Positions 13,398-22,205 of a DNA stretch of 26,792 nucleotides are shown here, piece after piece (the stretch's first letter is position 1; each line of letters starts with the position of its first letter). The stretch lies in contig CAYNEO010000046.1 of assembly GCA_964396245.1 (NCBI GenBank), forward strand, positions 1 to 26,792, written 5' to 3'. This stretch comes from CAYNEO01 sp964396245. Its GTDB lineage: Bacteria > Zixibacteria > MSB-5A5 > GN15 > FEB-12. The notes beneath the pieces were generated by a model. The model did no database searches, was not told where the DNA came from, and saw only the letters and a program-made list of their open reading frames with translations. The translations under genes and the position numbers were made by a program.

Positions 13398-15539
13398 CTA
13401 TAGCGACTGTGGCAGGTAGATGGAGAAAATCGTTCCGCTCCCCTCATTTGACTCTACATGAAGCGTTCCGTTGTGGGCGGAGATAACACGTTCTACAACC
13501 GCCAGACCGAGACCGGTTCCGCTCTCCTTGGTGGTGTAGTACCGGTCGAATATCTTTGACAGGTTCTCCCTTTTGATGCCCACCCCGGTATCAATAATCT
13601 TGACCGTCAGGTAATCGTCATTTCGGTGGGGCGGCTTTTCAACCCGCCCTTTGACCGTGAGCTTGCCGCCGCTCGGCATGGCGTCGACCGCATTTATCAT
13701 CAGATTGAGAAAGATTTCCATGATCTGGTTTTTGTTCACTATCACATCCCAGTTCAGCTCATCGAAAGCGCATTCCGATTCGATATTATGCTTGCGCAAA
13801 TCCGGGCCGACCAGTTCCAGCGCCCGCTGGACTATCTGGCGCAGGTCCACCTTGGTCGTTTCATAACGATTGGGATTGGAGAAATCGACTAACTCACGGA
13901 CCAATTCGTTCAGACGGTGAATCTCTTCCTCGACAATGCCGAAGATATTGGAATTCTCGGTCTCGGCCGGCCAGCGTTGTTTGAGAATCTGCAGGCTGCC
14001 GTGAATCGAGGTCAGCGGCTTGCGCAGGTCATGCGATATTTCGGAGATCATGTTTCCCATGGTCAGAAGGCGAGTCGCGTTGAGTAATGCCGTCTCTTTC
14101 TCGAAAAGCAAGGCCGCCTGGGAGATCACCAGCCGTGCCAGCGATATGTCATCGTCGGTGTACGCCCGGTCAGCATCGGCTCCCAGGTAGAATACATAGG
14201 CCAGATCGCCGCCTTTGAGAATAGGCACTGCCATGTACGCTTCCTTTGGCTCCGGATAGTTCTTATTGGCCCTGATGGCCTCGCCGATGTAGGCCGACAG
14301 CGCGCGGACATCCTTGGGATCAATCTTATCCAGATCCAGATCAGTCAGTGAGATACTGGCCCGGCTGATTTTCTTGAGGTCGATCTTCCCGCTCTCAGTA
14401 AGCGGAATGCCGGTCCGACCGAGAGCACCGTCGGGAGTGAGCGTACTCGTAGCCTGATTCCAGGTAAACCAGACACCGTAATCGACCGGAAAAATCCTCA
14501 TGAGCTTTTCTGTCAGGGAGTCCCGGAAATCGACCCAATTCTGGATATTGGCCATTTCATGAGACAACTCATGCAGAATCTCGAATTCGATGAGTCGTCT
14601 CATGCTCTTCTCGAACTGATAGGCGTCGTCGACTGCGACCGCCGCCTGGGATGCGAAAGTCGTCAGGAGCCGCAAATCATCCTCGGTAAACGCAGCACCG
14701 TCCTCTTTGTTCGCCATATTGATGACGCCGAGGATGTCGTTCTTTATTTTCAGCGGGGTGCACAATAGCGATGCTGCGCCGTACCGTTCTCGGTTGATTC
14801 TCTGAAAGCGGGGATCGGCCTCCACGTCCTTCACGATCAGGGCCTCCCCGGTCTTGGCCACATAGCCGGCTATCGAGGCGCCTATAGGAAGTCTTGTCGT
14901 TTTGATAATATCCTTGTCGAGGCCGATGGAGGCTTCAATGGTAAGATACTGCTTCTGTTCATCCAGCAGCATAATCGAGCCGACCTGCGCTTCAGTGACG
15001 GTCGATGCCAGCACGACGAGCTGACGGAGCAGTTCGCCCAGATTTAGCGAAGACCCGATGGACTTGCCTGCTTCATACAGGGCGTTCAGTTCCCCGACTC
15101 GGCGCTGGAGAATCAAATTCGAGAGTTTGAGTTCTTCCAGCAGACGCAGTCGCGCCAATTCCGCCCGACGTTTATCCAGAGCGCGGCGGACTGCCAGTTC
15201 GAGGTAAGTGAACTCGACCGGTTTCAGCAGATAGTCGTAGGCGCCTTTGGCGATAGCTTCGATAGCCGTATCCAGTGATCCGTATCCGGTCATGAGAATA
15301 ACCGGAATGTCCTCATCAATCGCCTTGACCGCCTTAAGTATTTCCAGCCCGTCCATGTCGGGCATCTTGATATCGGTAATTACAAGGTCGACTTTTTCGG
15401 CTTTCAGCGTTTCGACCGCTTCAGGGGAGTTCTGGAACGTCCGCACCCGGTAGCCGTCACCGGATAGAAGCGCCGACAGTGAATCGCACATCCGCTGTTC
15501 GTCATCGATGATAAATATATGCTCAGATGCTGTAGTCAT
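13398..15539 (-). CDS. receiver-GAF-GAF sensor histidine kinase
   Basis: The 713-aa soluble protein starts with a receiver domain (residues 7-122; acidic pair in IIDDEQ, phospho-acceptor Asp56 in ITDIKMPDMDG, Lys106). Two GAF sensor domains follow (about 150-310 and 320-485), then a dimerisation domain with the phosphorylated His503 in SEISHDLRKPLTSIHG. The ATPase domain has the N box FLNLMINAVDAMP, DTGVGI and GTGLGL. No membrane segment is present. An N-terminal receiver means the kinase is itself a target of another kinase, most simply the one encoded just upstream. The ATG at 15539 overlaps the end of that gene by 17 bp; the TTG at 15554 is less likely. Neither has a clear ribosome site, so translational coupling is probable. 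Confidence 0.93.
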   Translation of the reverse strand: MTTASEHIFIIDDEQRMCDSLSALLSGDGYRVRTFQNSPEAVETLKAEKVDLVITDIKMPDMDGLEILKAVKAIDEDIPVILMTGYGSLDTAIEAIAKGAYDYLLKPVEFTYLELAVRRALDKRRAELARLRLLEELKLSNLILQRRVGELNALYEAGKSIGSSLNLGELLRQLVVLASTVTEAQVGSIMLLDEQKQYLTIEASIGLDKDIIKTTRLPIGASIAGYVAKTGEALIVKDVEADPRFQRINRERYGAASLLCTPLKIKNDILGVINMANKEDGAAFTEDDLRLLTTFASQAAVAVDDAYQFEKSMRRLIEFEILHELSHEMANIQNWVDFRDSLTEKLMRIFPVDYGVWFTWNQATSTLTPDGALGRTGIPLTESGKIDLKKISRASISLTDLDLDKIDPKDVRALSAYIGEAIRANKNYPEPKEAYMAVPILKGGDLAYVFYLGADADRAYTDDDISLARLVISQAALLFEKETALLNATRLLTMGNMISEISHDLRKPLTSIHGSLQILKQRWPAETENSNIFGIVEEEIHRLNELVRELVDFSNPNRYETTKVDLRQIVQRALELVGPDLRKHNIESECAFDELNWDVIVNKNQIMEIFLNLMINAVDAMPSGGKLTVKGRVEKPPHRNDDYLTVKIIDTGVGIKRENLSKIFDRYYTTKESGTGLGLAVVERVISAHNGTLHVESNEGSGTIFSIYLPQSL

Positions 15540-16938
15540 TGGTTTTGTCAGCAAGTACTAGCGGAAGCATGATTTCAAAGCAGCCTCCGGGGTTCATGTT
15601 TCTAAATCTTATCGACCCTTTGTGATTTTTGATTATGCCGTAGCAGACCGATAGTCCGAGACCGGTTCCTTCGCCCTGCTCCTTGGTGGTGAAAAAGGGT
15701 TCGAAAATCCTCGGGATGATTTCCGGCGGTATCCCCGGTCCCGTATCCAGGAAATCAATTACAAGATTGTCCCTCGCCTGCTTCATCTCGACGATCAAGG
15801 TGCCGCCGTCCTTCATGGCATCGCGTGCATTGATGATCAGATTCAGAAACACCTGCTTGAGTCCTTCAGGCGAAGCATTAACCCCGGGGAAGTTGTCGCG
15901 ATACTTCTTGACCACCTCGATCCGGCTGGATGCAAGCTGGCGTTCCATAAGTGTCAGGACGTCGTCGAGGAGTTTCGTGATCGACACTTTCTGCATCGTG
16001 ACACCGGTCGGTCGATAGAAATCGAGGAGTTGCTTGACGATCCGCGCTATTCGGTCTATCTCCTCGCTGACTATACCGACATAGTCCCCGGCCCTATCAC
16101 TCTCCGAGTGTTCCCGCTGGAGGAGAACCATGTAATTTTTGATAATCCCGAGCGGGTTATTTACTTCATGGGCTATTTTGGCCGACATCTCACCGAGCGC
16201 GGCAAGCTTTTCCGTCTGCACCAACTGCTGCTGGGCCGCGCGTAACTGCTGAGTTGCCATCCTCTCCCCTTCATAGAGTCGGGCATTCTCGATAGCAACC
16301 GAAATCTGGTTGCCTAAAATAGAAAGGAACTCGATATCATCGAGACCGAATTCCCGACCGGAAATTTTCTCCGACATGGCGAAAATGCCGCTGAGCCGGG
16401 TCTGGTAGATCAGCGGGACGACTATTCCGGGGTTAAAGTGCTTTAGGATGGCGGCTTCTGATTTCGTGGAGAAATCGGTCATAAGTTCGGCGGTGGGGAC
16501 CGGTCGGTTCAACCGGCTGAGATAGCCGGCCAGTTTCGAGCCTGACGGAAAGTGCTCGTTTTCTCCTGGAAAATCGCCCGAGCCCTTGGATTTCGCCATG
16601 AAGAACTTGTCCGGATGTCCGTCTCTCTTGAGGAAGATGGCTCCTTTAAGAGCACCCACCTGACCGAGGCAGGTATAGATGAACGTGTCAAGCAGCGATT
16701 GATAATTGAGGACCGCATTGAAATTGCGGCTGATCTCGAAAATCGTGTAGAGGTCAAATATCTTTCGTTTTAGCTGACGGTTGGTGTCGGTCAAGAGACT
16801 GATCTTCTCTTCAAGCTCGGCTTTCAGTTTCTTGATGTGAGCGGTGTCGGACCGCCTCCGGGTCGCATCCGTTCGTGCGGACTTTTTGGCGCGTGTGGAC
16901 GATGAGGCTGGTTTCGCTCTTTTTTGTTTTTCGCTCAT
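15523..16938 (-). CDS. soluble GAF-domain sensor histidine kinase
   Basis: The 471-aa protein opens with a strongly basic, Ser/Ala/Lys-rich tail (residues 1-30) and a short coiled coil (35-62). A GAF domain follows (about 65-222), then a linker helix, and a HisKA domain with His257 in SAKIAHEVNNPLGIIKNY. The ATPase domain has the N box FLNLIINARDAM, DTGPGIPP and GEGTGLGLS. It has no membrane segment, so the stimulus is internal or is relayed by another protein. The basic tail resembles nucleic-acid-binding tails, but there is no folded DNA-binding motif. The ATG overlaps the folC stop as ATGA, and its own end overlaps the next kinase gene, so the three are co-translated. It probably feeds the receiver of the downstream kinase or the sigma-54 regulator. 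Confidence 0.93.
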   Translation of the reverse strand: MSEKQKRAKPASSSTRAKKSARTDATRRRSDTAHIKKLKAELEEKISLLTDTNRQLKRKIFDLYTIFEISRNFNAVLNYQSLLDTFIYTCLGQVGALKGAIFLKRDGHPDKFFMAKSKGSGDFPGENEHFPSGSKLAGYLSRLNRPVPTAELMTDFSTKSEAAILKHFNPGIVVPLIYQTRLSGIFAMSEKISGREFGLDDIEFLSILGNQISVAIENARLYEGERMATQQLRAAQQQLVQTEKLAALGEMSAKIAHEVNNPLGIIKNYMVLLQREHSESDRAGDYVGIVSEEIDRIARIVKQLLDFYRPTGVTMQKVSITKLLDDVLTLMERQLASSRIEVVKKYRDNFPGVNASPEGLKQVFLNLIINARDAMKDGGTLIVEMKQARDNLVIDFLDTGPGIPPEIIPRIFEPFFTTKEQGEGTGLGLSVCYGIIKNHKGSIRFRNMNPGGCFEIMLPLVLADKTNDYSI

Positions 16939-18227
16939 CGATGACCGTTAAAGGACAGAAATTCGCCAACAAGATAATGTGAACCGATTATACTTATAAT
17001 ATCGTTAGGACCGCATGATTTCAACAGGTTATTGTAAGCCGTTCGCAGACTGCCGAATTTCCGTACCGTCACGCCGCGAAAACGAATCTGGTCGAGGAGT
17101 TCCTCGAGGTCGGTGGAGCGCTTTGTCTTCAGGGGCACCAGAGAATACGAAGAGGCGATTCGCGCCAACTGGTCAAACATCTCCTGGTGCTCTTTCCGTT
17201 TCACAAAGCCGGTGATTACAAATGCTTTTCTACCCGGATACCGTCGAAGGAACGACTCCGTAAAAGCAGTCACTCCGCCAAGATTATGGCAGACGTCGAG
17301 AATCAAAGTCGGACCCTGATCCTTCACGATAATCTGGAATCGGCCGGGCCAGTCGGTTTGGGCGATTCCTTCACGGATAGCCCGTACGGGAATCTTCAGA
17401 TGGTGGAAATCGCGCAGGATTTCAATCGCCTTGACAACCACAGCGGCGTTTGTCAGCTGGTGTGTACCGGTCAGCGACGGACGCAGTGCGTTAAGTTTGA
17501 GTGTTTCGGTTCGGTAATCCAACTGCATGGTCCGGGGATCAGCGCGAAAATCAGATTTCCTCAGGCGGTACATCGGCGCTTTTCGTTTCCGACAAATCGC
17601 CCGTAACACCGGTACCGTTTCCTTCGGTAGAAGTCCCAGCAAATGGGGCACACCGGGTTTGATAATTCCGCCTTTTTCCCATGCGATTTTTTTGAGCGAA
17701 GAACCGAGGATCTCGATATGGTCCCGGCTGATATCGGTGGTAATTGTCAGCAGCGGTACGAGCACGTTAGTTGCATCGAGGCGGCCACCGAGTCCCGTTT
17801 CAATCACGGCAATATCGACGTTCGACTTCGCAAAATGATCCAGACCCAGAGCAGTTACCAATTCAAAGAATGACAGCTTGCGCTTTGTCAATTCACGGCG
17901 GCGCCTGTCGATGAACGAGTTGATATTGCGTTTGCCGATCTTCTCCCCATTGACTTTGATCCGCTCGCGGAAGTCCGTCAGATGGGGTGAAGTAAAGAGC
18001 CCCACCCGATAACCGGCCGCCCTGAGGATAGCGTCGAGCATCGCCGCGGTGGACCCTTTACCGTTTGTCCCGGCGATATGGATTGTCGGATACCGTAACT
18101 GGGGCGTACCTATGGATTCAAGGAACTCGGTAATATTCTGGAGACCGAGTTTCATGCCGAAGAATTCGCGTGAGAGAATAAATCGTTCCGCGGCCGCGTA
18201 GGTATGTCGTCGAGTCACTTTCTCCAC
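16935..18227 (-). CDS. folC: folylpolyglutamate/dihydrofolate synthase
   Basis: FolC adds glutamates to folates, and in many bacteria it also makes dihydrofolate from dihydropteroate. The 430-aa protein has the Mur-ligase-type ATP loop AGTNGKGST (residues 52-60), the substrate loop LFTSPHL, the conserved ETGLGGRLDATN and SRDHIEILG. The C-terminal domain has LDVCHNLGG where many relatives have LDGAHN, and GSHYLVGEF near the end. The GTG at 18227 overlaps the accD 3' end by 13 bp; a GTG at 18218 forms a GTGA overlap with the accD stop and has GGAG 3 nt before it, so either could be used. Its stop overlaps the kinase ATG (ATGA). The context is metabolic genes upstream and signalling genes downstream. 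Confidence 0.95.
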   Translation of the reverse strand: MEKVTRRHTYAAAERFILSREFFGMKLGLQNITEFLESIGTPQLRYPTIHIAGTNGKGSTAAMLDAILRAAGYRVGLFTSPHLTDFRERIKVNGEKIGKRNINSFIDRRRRELTKRKLSFFELVTALGLDHFAKSNVDIAVIETGLGGRLDATNVLVPLLTITTDISRDHIEILGSSLKKIAWEKGGIIKPGVPHLLGLLPKETVPVLRAICRKRKAPMYRLRKSDFRADPRTMQLDYRTETLKLNALRPSLTGTHQLTNAAVVVKAIEILRDFHHLKIPVRAIREGIAQTDWPGRFQIIVKDQGPTLILDVCHNLGGVTAFTESFLRRYPGRKAFVITGFVKRKEHQEMFDQLARIASSYSLVPLKTKRSTDLEELLDQIRFRGVTVRKFGSLRTAYNNLLKSCGPNDIISIIGSHYLVGEFLSFNGHR

Positions 18228-19057
18228 ATGTAGCGAAGTAAGGTTATGATGGTATCGCGCAGTTCCTTGCGGTGAACGATCTTATCGAGGAAGCCCTTAT
18301 CCCGGAAGAACTCGGAAGACTGAAATCCCTCCGGCAATTCCTGGCCTATTGTCTGCTGAATAACTCTGGGGCCGGCGAATCCCAGGAGGGCTTTTGGCTC
18401 GGCGATGATAACATCGCCCAGCGAGGCGTAAGAAGCCATTACACCGGCCGTGGTCGGATTGGTCAGAACAGAGATATACGGTATTTTCTTTTCCGCAAGG
18501 ACGGCGAGCAGCCCCGATGTCTTGGCCATTTGCATCAGGGAAAGTATCCCCTCCTGCATGCGGGCGCCGCCCGAACAGGACACGATAACCAATGGTACTT
18601 CGTGCTCAATGGCGCGTTCAATCGCCCGTGCGATCATCTCGCCCACGACCGAACCCATCGAGCCGCCGATGAAGGCGAAGTCCATGATGGCAAACGAGAT
18701 CGGTATGCCGTCCATTTCGGCCATGCCGGCGATAACGCCATCGTTTTTCCCGGTCTTCTCCTGGGCCGCTTTCAAACGGTCGGGATACCGTTTCGAGTCC
18801 TTGAATTTCAGCGGATCGACAGATTTCAGATTGGCATCGAATTCCTCGAGCCGACCGCCGTCGAGAAGGATACTGATATACTTCTGGCTGGAAATACGGA
18901 AATGGTAGTTGCAGTTTGGACAGACCCAGAACATCTGCTCCATCTTCTTGGAGTAGACAATCTCACCGCAATCGGGGCACTTTGTCCAGAGCCCCTCGGG
19001 GATATTCTTCTTCTCCTGGGCGGTGAGTCCGGCTTTTTCTTTTCTGAACCAAGCCAT
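18215..19057 (-). CDS. accD: acetyl-CoA carboxylase carboxyltransferase subunit beta
   Basis: AccD, with AccA, moves carboxyl from biotin to acetyl-CoA, making malonyl-CoA for fatty-acid synthesis in the cytoplasm. The 280-aa protein has the N-terminal four-cysteine zinc ribbon (Cys27, Cys30, Cys46, Cys49) and a crotonase-fold carboxyltransferase core with GGSMGSVVGE, SCSGGARMQEG, NPTTAGVMAS and GFAGPRVIQQT. All are as expected for a full-length beta subunit. accA is not in the window. The ATG at 19057 lies 8 bp after the rimI stop and lacks a strong Shine-Dalgarno, so coupling with rimI is likely. Pairing of accD with folC is a common bacterial arrangement. Confidence 0.97.
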   Translation of the reverse strand: MAWFRKEKAGLTAQEKKNIPEGLWTKCPDCGEIVYSKKMEQMFWVCPNCNYHFRISSQKYISILLDGGRLEEFDANLKSVDPLKFKDSKRYPDRLKAAQEKTGKNDGVIAGMAEMDGIPISFAIMDFAFIGGSMGSVVGEMIARAIERAIEHEVPLVIVSCSGGARMQEGILSLMQMAKTSGLLAVLAEKKIPYISVLTNPTTAGVMASYASLGDVIIAEPKALLGFAGPRVIQQTIGQELPEGFQSSEFFRDKGFLDKIVHRKELRDTIITLLRYMWRK

Positions 19058-19065
19058 AAATTCAG

Positions 19066-19548
19066 CTATTCTCTGTCCGTATCAAGATACCGGACCATAA
19101 CGAGAGCATCCTCGGCAGGTCGGCGGTAGTAGTTCGGCCGGCGATAGAGCATGGTGAAGCCATACATTTCATAAAAGGCTATCGCTTCGGCGTTCGACGG
19201 ACGGACTTCTAATAAAATGAGATCGCAACCGCGATCTTTCACGGTGTCTAAAATACGTTCCAGAAGTTGTTTGGCAACTGATTTTCTTCGGTAGGCCGGG
19301 ACCGAGGCGATATTGGCCAGATGGGATTCATTCAGGACAATCATGTAACAGGCGTATCCAACAGTCATTCCATCGGCTTCAGCCACCAGCGACTCCCACT
19401 GATCATCGGCCAGAATCTCCGCAAATGACCGCATTGGCCAGGGATCGGAAAAGATTTCCTTCTCCAGCCGGGCGATCTCTTTCAGGTCGGATTCCGCCAT
19501 CGGTCGAATCTTGACCGCGATTCTGTTATTGCTTGTGACGTCGCTCAA
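19066..19548 (-). CDS. rimI: GNAT acetyltransferase, RimI-like
   Basis: RimI acetylates the N-terminus of ribosomal protein S18 and perhaps other proteins. The 160-aa protein has a full GNAT fold: DLKEIARLEKEIFSDPW near the N-terminus, the strand and turn region NIASVPAYRRKSVAKQLL, and LEVRPSNAEAIAFYEMYGF, the typical RimI substrate and acetyl-CoA signature. The acetyl-CoA loop reads RRKSVA where the family usually has R/QxxGxG/A, so the central Gly is Ser here. The TTG at 19548 is used as start because CGGAG lies 7 nt upstream; it overlaps the tsaB end by 23 bp. Position directly after tsaE-tsaB is the usual place for rimI. Confidence 0.88.
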   Translation of the reverse strand: MSDVTSNNRIAVKIRPMAESDLKEIARLEKEIFSDPWPMRSFAEILADDQWESLVAEADGMTVGYACYMIVLNESHLANIASVPAYRRKSVAKQLLERILDTVKDRGCDLILLEVRPSNAEAIAFYEMYGFTMLYRRPNYYRRPAEDALVMVRYLDTDRE

Positions 19549-20206
19549 AACGCAACTCCGCCTGTGACTTTTGAAGGTACAGCGGTTCCAGCTCGGCCAG
19601 TGGATGATCCATTTCCCGGTTCAGTTTCTCTATCCCGAGGTGCAACAGTTCCGAAGCATCGAAATCCACCCGTTCGATCGAAACCGGACTGCCGTTTCCT
19701 GAAATCTGGCTGCCGACATCAAAGCCGACACCGACGAGCTGTTTTGAATCGCTGATCTCGGCCACCTGTTGGGCAGTGACAATTTCCACTCCATCCAAAT
19801 CATAACTGCCGTTCTCAACTTCGCCCAGAAAAAACTCTCCGCGCCGAAACGGGATGAGAATGGTAACGGGTCCCGGAACCGTTTCGAAATGACGCGCCGC
19901 CAGTTCAAAGACAGTAACGCCAACGACCGGAATCCCCAGAGCCACGGCAATCCCTTTGGCGACAGCCAGACCGATTCGGATTCCCGTAAACGAACCGGGG
20001 CCGGTGGCGACCACGATTCCCTCCAATTCGGTCCGCGACATCGCGGCCGATTCGAACAGGTCGCTTATCTTTTTTATGATCACACGTCCGTGCGACTTCT
20101 CGACTACCTGCTCCGATTTGACCAAGCGATCTCTTCCGAAGCTCAGCGCCAGTTTCAGGCTGCGGGTCGCTGTATCTATAGCCAGAATGTTGTTGTATTC
20201 GCTCAC
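19526..20206 (-). CDS. tsaB: tRNA t6A37 biosynthesis protein TsaB
   Basis: TsaB is the scaffold partner of TsaD in making N6-threonylcarbamoyladenosine at position 37 of ANN-decoding tRNAs. The 226-aa protein has the ASKHA fold: LAIDTATRSLKLAL at the N-terminus and ATGPGSFTGIRIGLAVAKG at about residues 67-85, the family signature. The GTG at 20206 follows the tsaE stop by 2 bp, with GGAG 5 nt upstream. Its 3' end overlaps rimI by 23 bp. TsaD and TsaC are not in the window. Confidence 0.95.
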   Translation of the reverse strand: MSEYNNILAIDTATRSLKLALSFGRDRLVKSEQVVEKSHGRVIIKKISDLFESAAMSRTELEGIVVATGPGSFTGIRIGLAVAKGIAVALGIPVVGVTVFELAARHFETVPGPVTILIPFRRGEFFLGEVENGSYDLDGVEIVTAQQVAEISDSKQLVGVGFDVGSQISGNGSPVSIERVDFDASELLHLGIEKLNREMDHPLAELEPLYLQKSQAELRFERRHKQ

Positions 20207-20208
20207 GG

Positions 20209-20646
20209 TTACTCCGTCACCGAGACATTAATCTCCCGGTCGGTATCCCCCACTATTTCAAAGTCTATAAGGTAATGCGGTTTCGGCAGCAGCGGTTCCG
20301 CTTTCTCGCCCCACTCAATGACGACCAGGCCGTTGCGGCTCAGGTACTCGTCGAGACCGATCTCGTACAATTCGGAGGGGCTCTCCATTCGATAGAGATC
20401 GAAGTGGTATACCGACGTTTTCCCCGGGTACTCGTTGACGAGCGTGAAAGAGGGAGAATTGACGAGATCTGCATCCAGACCCTTGGCTCGCGCCAGCCCG
20501 CGTACGAAGACGGTCTTGCCGGACCCGAGTTCTCCGGTAAGGACGATTACCGCCTGCTCGCCGAACAGACCGGCCAGTTTCGCGGCGAGAGCCTCGGTCT
20601 GTTCCTCGGAGTGTGAGGTTATATTAAGTACTTTCACAGCTATCAC
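20209..20646 (-). CDS. tsaE: tRNA t6A37 biosynthesis ATPase TsaE
   Basis: TsaE is the small P-loop ATPase that regenerates the TsaBD complex in t6A synthesis. The 145-aa protein has Walker A GELGSGKT (about 38-45), SPSFTLVNEY, VYHFDLYRM and VVIEWGEKAE, the full set of family motifs. The GTG at 20646 overlaps the stop of the upstream porX-like gene as GTGA; another GTG 9 bp further in (20637) is possible. No clear Shine-Dalgarno is visible, consistent with translational coupling. Confidence 0.95.
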   Translation of the reverse strand: MIAVKVLNITSHSEEQTEALAAKLAGLFGEQAVIVLTGELGSGKTVFVRGLARAKGLDADLVNSPSFTLVNEYPGKTSVYHFDLYRMESPSELYEIGLDEYLSRNGLVVIEWGEKAEPLLPKPHYLIDFEIVGDTDREINVSVTE

Positions 20647-22202
20647 TTGGGGGTAAGCACCGCAAGCGGCACGACCATCTCCTCAAGCGAAATCCCGCCG
20701 TGCTGGAAGGAGTTCTGGAACTGCCGGACCATCTCGTTATACCGGTTCGGATAGACGAAATAGAAATCTTCCCTGGCGATAATATAAGTCGTCGCCAGTG
20801 TAAACGACGGCAGCCGGTACTGCTCCGGTTTCTTTATCAGGATCGATTCCTTGGGATTGGAATTGAGGTTGTCGCCATATTTGTAGCGAAGGTTGGTGGA
20901 GGTATCCCGCTTACCGTGCGCCATTGTCCCCCGACGGCAAAGCACCGAGCCGTGGTCAGAGGTCACGACCACGGTGAAGTCGCGGCTGGCGAAGGTCTTG
21001 AGAATCGAGAAGAGCGGTGAGTGCACGAACCAGCTTCTCATGAGCGAACGAAACGCCGCCTCGGTGCCGGCAATCTCTTTCAGGATGACATTGTTTGATC
21101 TGCCGTGGGCGAGGATATCGAGAAAGTTGAACACGAAAGTCGCAATAGGACTTTCAAAGTAGTCCGCCGCCCGTTTGGCTAGCTCCTCTCCCTCGGTATT
21201 GTTGTATACTTTCACGTACTTTGCCTGACCGTCCGGTCGCACACCGTTGCGGGCCAGGTTATCCCTGAGGAAGACGTCCTCGAACCGGTTGAGTGAACCT
21301 TCGTCCTGCACGCGATAGTTGTCCGGATAGGTCTTGTGAATGTCCTCGGGGAACAGCCCTGCGAAAAGGGCATTACGGGCGAATGGCGTGGCGCTCGGCA
21401 GAATCGAGAAATAGTAGTGGCGGTCGACATTGAAGAACTCCGCCACCAACGGTTCAACCTGCATCCACTGATCGAGCCGCATGCAGTCGACCACGATAAA
21501 CAACACTTTGCGCTTGTTCTTCATCTCGGGGACAATGAACTGTTTCACGATATCAGGCGAAAGCAACGGCCGGTTCTCCCGGAACAACCACTTGTGGTAC
21601 TGCGAATCGAGGTACTTGGTGAACTCGTTATTCCATTCTTTCTTCGTTCCCTCGTGGGTTTGCTGAAGTCCGGTATCGGTGCTCTGGTCCAGGTCGAGGT
21701 CCCATTGCGCCATGATTCGGGCGGCCTCGAACCAGTCATCCGGTTCCATCGCGCCGAATAGTTTCTGATTGAAGCGGTTGATTTCGGTGATGTAGCGCTT
21801 CATCGAAGATGAGCTGATTATTTTGCGGGAATCGAGGAGTCGCTTGATGACCAGAAGAATCTGCGACGGTACGACCGGCTTAACGAGGTAATCGTCGATT
21901 TTCTGGCCGATCGCGTCTTCCATAAGGGTTTCTTCTTCGGATTTAGTGACCATCACTACCGGCAGGTGGGGTCTGACCTCCTTGATTTCGTCGAGAGTGG
22001 TCAGGCCGTCCTTGCCGGGCATCATTTCATCGAGGAGAACGAGGTCGAAGTTTTCGTTCTGAACGGCCTCGACGGCGTCGTCGCCGGACATCACGCCGAC
22101 CACATGGAACCCCTTGTTTTCCAGAAAGAGAATGTGCGATTTCAGTGAATCTATTTCGTCGTCAACCCAGAGTATGCGCTTTTCGTCGGTAGCTGCAGGC
22201 AT
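20643..22202 (-). CDS. porX: PorX-like response regulator: receiver plus PglZ domain
   Basis: The 519-aa protein has a receiver domain (residues 8-122: acidic pair in WVDDE, phospho-acceptor Asp58 in VLLDEMMPGKDG, Lys108), a helical linker, and a PglZ alkaline-phosphatase-superfamily domain (about 230-515). The metal and nucleophile positions of PorX are all visible: Asp239 in VVDCMRLDQW, Thr272 in PSATPFARNA, Asp362 and His366 in FLDILAHG, and Asp416-His417 in VTSDHGS. In Bacteroidetes, PorX with the kinase PorY controls type IX secretion, and its PglZ domain has been described as a phosphodiesterase on nucleotides. Here it starts 3 bp after the stop of a membrane kinase gene, which suggests its direct partner. 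Its end overlaps tsaE as GTGA. No type IX secretion component is in the window. Confidence 0.9.
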   Translation of the reverse strand: MPAATDEKRILWVDDEIDSLKSHILFLENKGFHVVGVMSGDDAVEAVQNENFDLVLLDEMMPGKDGLTTLDEIKEVRPHLPVVMVTKSEEETLMEDAIGQKIDDYLVKPVVPSQILLVIKRLLDSRKIISSSSMKRYITEINRFNQKLFGAMEPDDWFEAARIMAQWDLDLDQSTDTGLQQTHEGTKKEWNNEFTKYLDSQYHKWLFRENRPLLSPDIVKQFIVPEMKNKRKVLFIVVDCMRLDQWMQVEPLVAEFFNVDRHYYFSILPSATPFARNALFAGLFPEDIHKTYPDNYRVQDEGSLNRFEDVFLRDNLARNGVRPDGQAKYVKVYNNTEGEELAKRAADYFESPIATFVFNFLDILAHGRSNNVILKEIAGTEAAFRSLMRSWFVHSPLFSILKTFASRDFTVVVTSDHGSVLCRRGTMAHGKRDTSTNLRYKYGDNLNSNPKESILIKKPEQYRLPSFTLATTYIIAREDFYFVYPNRYNEMVRQFQNSFQHGGISLEEMVVPLAVLTPK

Positions 22203-22205
22203 TCA

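Noticed and set aside
18272..19129. A 285-codon open frame on the plus strand opposite accD
   Set aside because: Antisense shadow of a fully conserved accD.
20643..22202. PglZ domain as a sign of a BREX-type phage-defence locus
   Set aside because: The PglZ domain is fused to a receiver, as in PorX, and no BrxA/B/C, PglX or other defence gene is nearby.
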